A stretch of 6,618 nucleotides of DNA from Pseudomonadota bacterium (lineage in GTDB: Bacteria; Pseudomonadota; Alphaproteobacteria; Acetobacterales; Acetobacteraceae). The notes beneath the pieces were generated by a model. It ran no database searches. It was given only the letters and a program-made list of their open reading frames with translations, and had not been told where the DNA came from. This document shows positions 1 through 6,618 of this stretch, piece by piece (positions within the stretch are counted from its first letter, which is position 1; each line of letters opens with the position of its first letter). The stretch spans positions 1-6,618 of the forward strand of contig JAJYAF010000121.1 in NCBI GenBank assembly GCA_021779655.1, read 5' to 3'. The position numbers were made by a program, and so were the translations under genes.

Positions 1-2816
<2,816 letters not shown>

Positions 2817-2817
2817 T

Positions 2818-2868
2818 ATGCGGTGGGCAAATTCTTTTTCCTTTGAAAAAGAACAGATCCCGGCATGA
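2818..2868 (+). CDS. Possible 16-codon leader ORF coupled to the methyltransferase gene
   Basis: An ATG lies one base after the guaB stop (TAATATG), with AGGA at 2809-2812, 5 nt upstream. It reads MRWANSFSFEKEQIPA and stops at TGA 2866-2868, which overlaps the ATG of the next gene as ATGA. The methyltransferase start itself has no good Shine-Dalgarno sequence, so this ORF could deliver ribosomes to it by termination-reinitiation coupling. The central codons fall in a perfect hairpin. The peptide resembles no family I know, and chance is a real alternative. Confidence 0.22.
   Translation: MRWANSFSFEKEQIPA
2832..2853. repeat. Perfect 9-bp hairpin in the guaB-methyltransferase spacer
   Basis: TTCTTTTTC (2832-2840) and GAAAAAGAA (2845-2853) are exact complements around a CTTT loop. 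The stem is AT-rich in an otherwise GC-rich region and no T-tract follows on the + strand, so it does not fit a simple terminator. The 3' arm holds the only purine-rich stretch near the downstream start codon at 2865, so folding could mask ribosome access. I have an uncertain recollection that similar TTCTTTTT/AAAAAGAA dyads are scattered between genes in Acetobacteraceae genomes; that would make it a dispersed repeat. Confidence 0.7.
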
Positions 2869-4145
2869 CGCCGGCCGCGCGACTCGCCGCCGCGATTGAG
2901 CTTCTCAGCGCGATCGCCGCCGATGCGCGGCCCGCGGATGCGGTGGCCACTGCCTTCTTTCGTGCCAGGCGCTTCATCGGCTCCGGGGACCGGCGGGAGG
3001 TGAGCGGCCTGGTTTGGGGCGTGCTGCGCGCCCGGCGGCACCTTGGCTGGTGGCTGGAGCGCGTGGGGGCAGACCCGACCCCGCGGCTGCTGCTTGCGGC
3101 CCGCGCCGTACTCTCCGGCGCGACGCCAAAAAAGGTGGCAGAGGCATTCTTTGGCGGACGCTACGGCGCCGCGCCGTTGCAGCCGGGCGAACTCGCCGTT
3201 CTGGAGAGGCTCGCGGGCCATACCGCCGAGCATCCGGATATGCCGGACGCGGTGCGCCATGAAGTGCCGGATTGGGTGCTGCCGCGTTTGCAGGCCCGGT
3301 TTGGTGCGGCGCTGGGTGCGGAATTGCGGGCGCTTGCTGAACCCGCCCCGCTCGATTTGCGGGTCAACACCCTGAAACTCAGCCGCGAGGACGCGATTGC
3401 CGCCCTGGCCGCGGAGCAATTACAGGCAGTGCCTACCCCCTACAGCCTCTGGGGTTTGCGCCTTGCCGGCCGCCAGGCGGTGACGGGAAGTAAAATTTTT
3501 CAGAATGGCGGTATCGAGATTCAGGACGAGGGCAGCCAATTGATCGCGCTTGCGGCTGGCGCCAGACCGGGCATGCGCGTCGCCGATTTCTGCGCCGGGG
3601 CTGGAGGAAAAACGCTTGCCCTTGCAATGAGCATGGGCAACCGCGGCCATATCGTTGCCTGCGATGTCTCGGAGCCACGGCTTGCCGATGCTATCAAGCG
3701 CTTGCGGCGTGCCGGCGTGCATAATGCGGAACGGCATCTGCTTGAGCCGGGCGATAAATGGCTGAAACGACAAGGAGAAAAATTCGATCGGGTACTGGTT
3801 GATGCGCCATGCACCGGCACCGGCACCTGGCGGCGCAACCCGGATGCAAAATTGCGCTTGAAGGAGGCCGACCTTGCTGAGATCATACCCAAGCAGGCGC
3901 TGATCCTGGACCAGGCGCGGCGGCTTGTGAAGCCGGGCGGAAGGCTCATTTACGCGACCTGCTCGCTACTGGATGAGGAGAACGAGGCGCAGGTGGAGGC
4001 TTTTCTATCGCGGCATCCGGTTTTCAGACGTGTGGATATCGGCGATCCGCTACCGCCCGTCCTGCACGGGCGGGTGCTGCGCCTGACCCCGCGCCAGCAC
4101 GGGACGGACGGGTTTTTTGCCGCCGTTCTGGAGAGAGCCGCATGA
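2865..4145 (+). CDS. RsmB/NOP-family SAM-dependent rRNA cytosine-C5 methyltransferase
   Basis: The predicted enzyme transfers a methyl group from S-adenosylmethionine to C5 of a cytosine in RNA; in E. coli RsmB the target is C967 of 16S rRNA, but the target here is inferred. Residues 1 to about 130 look like the NusB-like RNA-binding domain of RsmB (GDRREVSGLVWGVLR at 41-55). The catalytic domain carries motif I DFCAGAGGKT (241-250), an acidic SAM contact at D267 (VACD), motif IV DAPCTGTGTWRRNP with C316 (313-326), and motif VI YATCSLLDEENE with C366 (363-374). Having both cysteines is the m5C methyltransferase signature, one acting as nucleophile and the other in product release. The C-terminus GTDGFFAAVLER is also typical. 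At 426 residues it is close to the 429 of E. coli RsmB. The start at 2865 lies 48 nt after guaB, has no clear ribosome site and overlaps a mini-ORF stop. The stop overlaps the next gene by 4 nt. An RNA methyltransferase between guaB and guaA is, to my knowledge, a recurrent alphaproteobacterial arrangement. Confidence 0.93.
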   Translation: MTPAARLAAAIELLSAIAADARPADAVATAFFRARRFIGSGDRREVSGLVWGVLRARRHLGWWLERVGADPTPRLLLAARAVLSGATPKKVAEAFFGGRYGAAPLQPGELAVLERLAGHTAEHPDMPDAVRHEVPDWVLPRLQARFGAALGAELRALAEPAPLDLRVNTLKLSREDAIAALAAEQLQAVPTPYSLWGLRLAGRQAVTGSKIFQNGGIEIQDEGSQLIALAAGARPGMRVADFCAGAGGKTLALAMSMGNRGHIVACDVSEPRLADAIKRLRRAGVHNAERHLLEPGDKWLKRQGEKFDRVLVDAPCTGTGTWRRNPDAKLRLKEADLAEIIPKQALILDQARRLVKPGGRLIYATCSLLDEENEAQVEAFLSRHPVFRRVDIGDPLPPVLHGRVLRLTPRQHGTDGFFAAVLERAA

Positions 4146-4678
4146 TCGCGATCCGTCGCGCGCGGCATTCCGACGCGCCGGGGATCGGCGCGGTGCACGT
4201 TTCCAGCTGGCGCAGCACTTATGCCGGCGTGCTGCCCGATGACTTCCTCGCCGGCCTCTCCGTCGCCCGGCAGAGCGCCTATTACGAACGGGTGATCCGC
4301 GCCGGGTTTGGGGTGCATGTCGCCGTGCTGACCGCGGCCGAAGCTTCTGGCGGCACTCACGTTGTGGGGTTCTCCAGCGCTCGACGCAACCGTGGCGGCG
4401 TGGCCGAAGGGGAGGTGGAAACGCTTTATGTGCTGGACGACTGGAAGGAGAACGGGCTCGGCCGGATGCTGCTGCATGCTTCTGCCCAGCATCTGGCGGC
4501 GATAGGTTGTAAATCGGCCTTTGCCTGGGTCTTGCGCGACAATCCCGCAATCTTCTTCTACGAGCGATTGGGTGGCAAGCGCGCGGCGATGAGCATGACC
4601 CGCGTTGGCGGATCGGAAATTCCGCAAACCGCTTACGCCTGGGATCCGATCGCACGCCTGATTAACGAAACGGTGTAG
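4142..4678 (+). CDS. GNAT family N-acetyltransferase
   Basis: This 178-residue cytoplasmic protein has the Gcn5-related acetyltransferase fold, which moves an acetyl group from acetyl-CoA to an amine. The N-terminus IRRARHSDAPGIGAVHVSSWRSTYAGVLP (residues 4-32) is the usual opening of the subgroup with a W-x-x-x-Y-x-G-x-(L/I)-P segment. The beta4-alpha3 acetyl-CoA pyrophosphate loop is ETLYVLDDWKENGLGRMLL (93-111), whose loop ENGLG departs slightly from the usual Q/R-x-x-G-x-G/A. Motif B follows as N134-PAIFFYERLGG. The substrate is unknown; small molecules, antibiotics or protein N-termini are all possible for this fold. Its ATG shares ATGA with the stop of the methyltransferase gene and has GGAG at 4130-4133, 8 nt upstream, so translation is probably coupled. 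An overlap with an rRNA-modification gene makes a ribosome-related target tempting, but nothing in the sequence shows it. Confidence 0.9.
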   Translation: MIAIRRARHSDAPGIGAVHVSSWRSTYAGVLPDDFLAGLSVARQSAYYERVIRAGFGVHVAVLTAAEASGGTHVVGFSSARRNRGGVAEGEVETLYVLDDWKENGLGRMLLHASAQHLAAIGCKSAFAWVLRDNPAIFFYERLGGKRAAMSMTRVGGSEIPQTAYAWDPIARLINETV

Positions 4679-4686
4679 GCCACGCC

Positions 4687-4714
4687 GCGAGGCTATTTTT
4701 CCGCTTGTCCTCGC
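4687..4714. repeat. Inverted repeat abutting the guaA start codon
   Basis: GCGAGG (4687-4692) pairs exactly with CCTCGC (4709-4714), leaving a 16-nt loop that contains a short T-run. The 3' arm ends one base before the upstream-most guaA ATG (4715). The hairpin could lower initiation at 4715 and favour the in-frame ATGs at 4724 or 4739. The stem is only 6 bp, so chance is possible. Confidence 0.35.
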
Positions 4715-6289
4715 ATGATCCCTATGCTGCAAGCGCTCATGCACCACGAGAAAATTCTCATCCTGGATTTCGGCAGCCAGCTGACCCAGCTCATCGCCCG
4801 GCGTGTTCGTGAATCGGGCGTGTATTGCGAGATTTGGCCCTTCAACACGCCGTTTGATAAAATCGCCGCTTTCGCGCCCAGGGGCATTATTCTTTCCGGC
4901 GGCCCGGCCAGTGTGTCCGACCCCGGCTCGCCCCGCGCGCCTGAGGAGATTTTTGTGGCAGGCGTGCCGATCCTCGGGATCTGCTATGGTCAGATGACGC
5001 TCTGCGCTCAGCTTGGCGGCAAGGTGCGCGGCGCCGAGATTCGTGAATTCGGCCGCGCCTATGTCGACATCGTCGAGGATTGCGCATTGTTCGAGGGCGC
5101 CTGGGCCGTGGGAGCGCGCGAGCAGGTATGGATGAGCCATGGCGACCATATCTCGGCACCGCCGCCGGGCTTTCGCACCGTCGCCGTTTCGGAAGGCGCG
5201 CCCTATTGCCTGATCGCCGATGACAGCCGGCGGTTCTATGGCCTGATGTTTCATCCCGAGGTTGTGCATACACCGCATGGCGCGCAGCTTTTGCGCAATT
5301 TCACATACAAGGTGTGCGGCTGCGCCGGGGACTGGACGATGGCGAGCTTCCGCGAGGATGCGAAAGCCAAAATCCGCGCGGCGGTCGGCTCGGCCAAAGT
5401 GGTTTGCGGGCTTTCCGGCGGCGTGGATTCGTCGGTGGCCGCGGCGCTGATTCACGAAGCGATCGGTGATCAGCTCACCTGTATCTTCGTGGATCACGGG
5501 TTGCTGCGGACCGGGGAAGCCGAACAGGTGGTGGAGATTTTCCGAGACCGCTTCAATATTGAGCTGATCCATCGCGATGCATCTGAATTGTTTCTCTCCC
5601 GGCTTGAAAATGTTACTGATCCGGAAGATAAACGCAAAATCATCGGCGGATTGTTCGTGGACGTGTTCGATGAGGAAGCCGCGAAGATCGGCGGCGCAAA
5701 ATTTCTGGCGCAGGGCACGCTGTATCCGGATGTGATCGAATCCGTCTCGCCCTTGGGCGGCCCGAGCGTGACCATCAAATCGCATCACAATGTCGGCGGG
5801 CTTCCCGCGCGCATGAAACTCAAATTGCTTGAGCCGTTGCGCGAACTTTTCAAGGACGAGGTGCGCGCGCTTGGCCGCGAGCTTGGCTTGCCGGAAGCCA
5901 TCATCGGCCGCCATCCATTTCCCGGCCCCGGGCTTGCCATCCGTATCCTGGGACCAGTTACGCGACCGGCAGTGGAAATTTTACGGAAGGCGGATGCGAT
6001 TTACCTGGAGGAAATTCGCAACGCTGGGTTATATGATGCCATCTGGCAGGCTTTTGCGGTGCTGCTGCCGGTGAAATCGGTGGGAGTTATGGGCGACGGG
6101 CGCAGTTATGACCAGGTCTGCGCGTTGCGCGCGGTAACCAGCACTGACGGCATGACGGCCGATGTTTATCCGTTCGACATTACCTTCCTGACCCGTGTTT
6201 CGGATCGCATTGTTAACGAAGTGCGCGGGATCAACCGAGTAACCTATGATATTACCAGCAAACCGCCCGGGACAATCGAGTGGGAATGA
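4715..6289 (+). CDS. guaA: GMP synthase (glutamine-hydrolysing)
   Basis: The enzyme converts XMP to GMP using ATP and glutamine, the step after GuaB. The first domain, to about residue 205, is a class I glutamine amidotransferase: nucleophile C90 in GICYGQM, with H180 and E182 in FHPEVVHT completing the triad. The ATP-pyrophosphatase domain begins around 210 with the PP-loop SGGVDS (234-239). The C-terminal dimerisation and XMP-binding domain includes [13 protein letters not shown] (398-410) and ends with the conserved KPPGTIEWE. Length is 524 residues from ATG 4715, close to E. coli (525). In-frame ATGs at 4724 and 4739 give 521 or 516 residues. No candidate has a clear Shine-Dalgarno sequence, so the exact start is open; the conserved part begins at [12 protein letters not shown]. 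It follows the acetyltransferase by 36 nt and is probably co-transcribed with it. Its 3' end appears to serve as the attachment site of an integrated island; the reading frame and stop are intact. Confidence 0.98.
   Translation: MIPMLQALMHHEKILILDFGSQLTQLIARRVRESGVYCEIWPFNTPFDKIAAFAPRGIILSGGPASVSDPGSPRAPEEIFVAGVPILGICYGQMTLCAQLGGKVRGAEIREFGRAYVDIVEDCALFEGAWAVGAREQVWMSHGDHISAPPPGFRTVAVSEGAPYCLIADDSRRFYGLMFHPEVVHTPHGAQLLRNFTYKVCGCAGDWTMASFREDAKAKIRAAVGSAKVVCGLSGGVDSSVAAALIHEAIGDQLTCIFVDHGLLRTGEAEQVVEIFRDRFNIELIHRDASELFLSRLENVTDPEDKRKIIGGLFVDVFDEEAAKIGGAKFLAQGTLYPDVIESVSPLGGPSVTIKSHHNVGGLPARMKLKLLEPLRELFKDEVRALGRELGLPEAIIGRHPFPGPGLAIRILGPVTRPAVEILRKADAIYLEEIRNAGLYDAIWQAFAVLLPVKSVGVMGDGRSYDQVCALRAVTSTDGMTADVYPFDITFLTRVSDRIVNEVRGINRVTYDITSKPPGTIEWE
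6269..6289 (+). other. Candidate attachment core (attL) in the last six codons and stop of guaA
   Basis: These bases encode GTIEWE plus the TGA stop, the most conserved tail of GuaA. Elements that use guaA typically recombine within this tail and restore it, which fits the intact frame here. The second copy, expected at the far end of the island, is outside the window, so the core limits cannot be fixed; the core may start earlier or extend a few bases past the stop. Confidence 0.5.
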
Positions 6290-6298
6290 TTTTGGCCC

Positions 6299-6323
6299 AT
6301 CCCAGGGTATCCCGCAGTATCCC
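6299..6323 (+). repeat. Three ATCCC motifs in 10-bp phase
   Basis: ATCCC occurs at 6299-6303, 6309-6313 and 6319-6323, exactly one helical turn apart; the last two sit in the longer repeat GTATCCCG (6307-6314 and 6317-6324). Same-face spacing next to an attachment site suits cooperative binding of an excisionase-like factor or integrase arm contacts. The bound protein is inferred. Confidence 0.6.
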
Positions 6324-6334
6324 GTAAACCTACA

Positions 6335-6361
6335 CAAGCCACTGATAAATAACAATAAATC
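6335..6361 (-). promoter_or_regulatory. Candidate IHF binding site in the attL arm
   Basis: On the minus strand 6347-6335 reads TATCAGTGGCTTG, matching every fixed position of the IHF consensus WATCARNNNNTTR. The AT-rich tract at 6348-6361 lies on the 5' side of this match, as at strong IHF sites such as lambda H'. IHF bends attachment-site DNA so that a tyrosine integrase can bridge arm and core sites, so the location is apt. A 13-bp degenerate consensus can arise by chance. Confidence 0.5.
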
Positions 6362-6458
6362 ATCCGGCACCCATCGGGGACTATCGGCCGGCAGAGACGG
6401 TATCTGACGGACTGTCTGACGGTCTCCTTTCCCATTGCACAATTCGAGTTGGCTCGAT

Positions 6459-6495
6459 ACCGTCAGGGTCAGAGCGCCCTCTGACGGTCTTTTTT
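6459..6495 (+). terminator. Intrinsic terminator-like hairpin upstream of the integrase
   Basis: ACCGTCAG (6459-6466) pairs with CTGACGGT (6481-6488), 8 bp with a 14-nt loop, followed by CTTTTTT (6489-6495). A nested alternative, GTCAGAG (6468-6474) with CTCTGAC (6479-6485), uses part of the same 3' arm, so the two folds exclude each other. It would stop transcription coming from guaA, whose stop is 170 nt upstream, before it enters the integrase gene. Confidence 0.55.
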
Positions 6496-6507
6496 CAGAG
6501 CTAATAT
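6481..6507 (+). promoter_or_regulatory. Weak candidate integrase promoter
   Basis: TAATAT at 6502-6507 is a good -10 match. The best -35 candidate is CTGACG at 6481-6486 (4 of 6 to TTGACA) with a short 15-bp spacer. If used, the -35 box lies inside a TGACGG repeat and the terminator stem, so a protein binding the repeats could control integrase expression. The poor spacing keeps confidence low. Confidence 0.25.
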
Positions 6508-6567
6508 GCTGAAAGAAAAAGGATTTCTGTCACGAGGATGCTGGAAAATGGCCTGACGGTCTTTTTT
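6481..6567 (+). repeat. 15-bp perfect direct repeat pair
   Basis: CTGACGGTCTTTTTT occurs at 6481-6495 and 6553-6567, offset by 72 bp. The first copy is the 3' arm and T-tract of the terminator-like hairpin. The second has no good complementary arm close by and lies just before the GGAGG of the integrase. The T-tract is part of the repeat, so the pair looks like a duplicated unit rather than two independent sites. Confidence 0.75.
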
Positions 6568-6583
6568 AGCGGAGGCGTGCGAA

Positions 6584-6618
6584 ATGTTGACGGATGCAGC
6601 CCTTAAGCATCTGAAAAG
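6584..6618 (+). CDS. Tyrosine-type site-specific integrase, N-terminal fragment (cut by window edge)
   Basis: Only 11 codons are present, reading MLTDAALKHLK. This is the usual opening of P4-type phage and island integrases (LTDxAxKxxKP), whose N-terminal DUF4102 arm-DNA-binding domain precedes the SAM-like and catalytic tyrosine-recombinase domains. The family call rests on this short match plus position: just beyond the guaA 3' end, in an att-like repeat region, reading away from guaA. GGAGG at 6571-6575 lies 8 nt upstream of the ATG, the best ribosome site in the window. The frame has a stop at 6554-6556 and no other start codon after it, so ATG 6584 is secure. It would catalyse integration and excision of the island; whether the gene is intact is unknown. 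Confidence 0.7.
   Translation, partial: MLTDAALKHLK

Larger units (their letters stand above)
6404..6593. repeat. Cluster of TGACGG repeats between attL and the integrase start
   Basis: TGACGG occurs on the + strand at 6405-6410, 6417-6422, 6482-6487, 6554-6559 and 6588-6593, and inverted (CCGTCA) at 6460-6465. Four direct copies extend to CTGACGG, and three of them to CTGACGGTCT (6416, 6481, 6553). The first two start 12 bp apart; the others are unevenly spaced. Multiple copies with both orientations between core and integrase resemble arm-type integrase sites or repressor operators. They are too irregular for CRISPR repeats or iterons. Confidence 0.6.
6269..6618 (+). mobile_element. Left end of a putative genomic island integrated at the 3' end of guaA (partial)
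   Basis: The guaA 3' end is an established integration hotspot for islands carrying tyrosine integrases. Directly after the stop codon at 6289 the DNA changes character: AT-richer (only 4 G/C in 6341-6363), dense in short repeats, without a long ORF, then an integrase start reading away from guaA. An integrase next to its own att site and transcribed away from the host gene is the usual layout of such islands. The element runs off the right edge, so its size, cargo and right attachment site are unseen. The left boundary is approximate and assumes the crossover lies in the last codons of guaA. Confidence 0.72.

Noticed and set aside
3950..5914. 654-codon open frame on the minus strand, antisense to guaA, the acetyltransferase and part of the methyltransferase gene
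   Set aside because: It lies opposite well-supported genes, has a His/Arg-rich translation with no recognisable domain, and long antisense frames are expected in GC-rich DNA with strong third-position bias.
6404..6593. TGACGG repeats as a CRISPR array or replication iterons
   Set aside because: The units are too short and unevenly spaced, one is inverted, and no cas or replication gene is visible.
6538..6606. 22-codon ORF with adjacent GAGG overlapping the integrase start in another frame
   Set aside because: The purine stretch abuts its ATG with no spacer, the translation is unremarkable, and the integrase start has a better ribosome site.

Overview
The window is a GC-rich bacterial chromosome segment with all confident genes on the + strand. 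The GuaA and IMP dehydrogenase sequences, the base composition and the order guaB - RsmB-type RNA methyltransferase - guaA suggest an alphaproteobacterium, possibly Acetobacteraceae. The family-level guess rests on recalled sequence character, not on a search.

Layout: 1-247 is a leader region with one inverted repeat and no convincing gene. 248-1240 encodes an NADPH-type aldo/keto reductase. 1335-2816 is guaB (IMP dehydrogenase with two CBS domains). 2865-4145 is an RsmB/NOP-family m5C rRNA methyltransferase, preceded by a 48-nt spacer that holds a perfect hairpin and a 16-codon mini-ORF. 4142-4678 is a GNAT acetyltransferase overlapping the methyltransferase by ATGA. 4715-6289 is guaA (GMP synthase). 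GuaB and GuaA catalyse the two consecutive steps IMP to XMP to GMP, so the block is a guanylate-synthesis cluster with a ribosome-modification gene and an acetyltransferase inserted between them.

The most informative part is the right end. Immediately after the guaA stop the sequence becomes AT-richer and full of short repeats. It holds three ATCCC motifs spaced exactly 10 bp apart, a full match to the IHF consensus on the minus strand with an AT-rich flank, several TGACGG repeats, a terminator-like hairpin with a T-tract, and, after a good GGAGG site, the first 11 codons of a protein beginning MLTDAALKHLK. That start is typical of P4-type tyrosine integrases with an N-terminal arm-binding (DUF4102) domain. 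The 3' end of guaA is a known integration hotspot for genomic islands. I read 6269-6618 as the left attachment region and integrase start of an integrated island whose cargo lies beyond the window. Whether that cargo contains a new system cannot be judged here.
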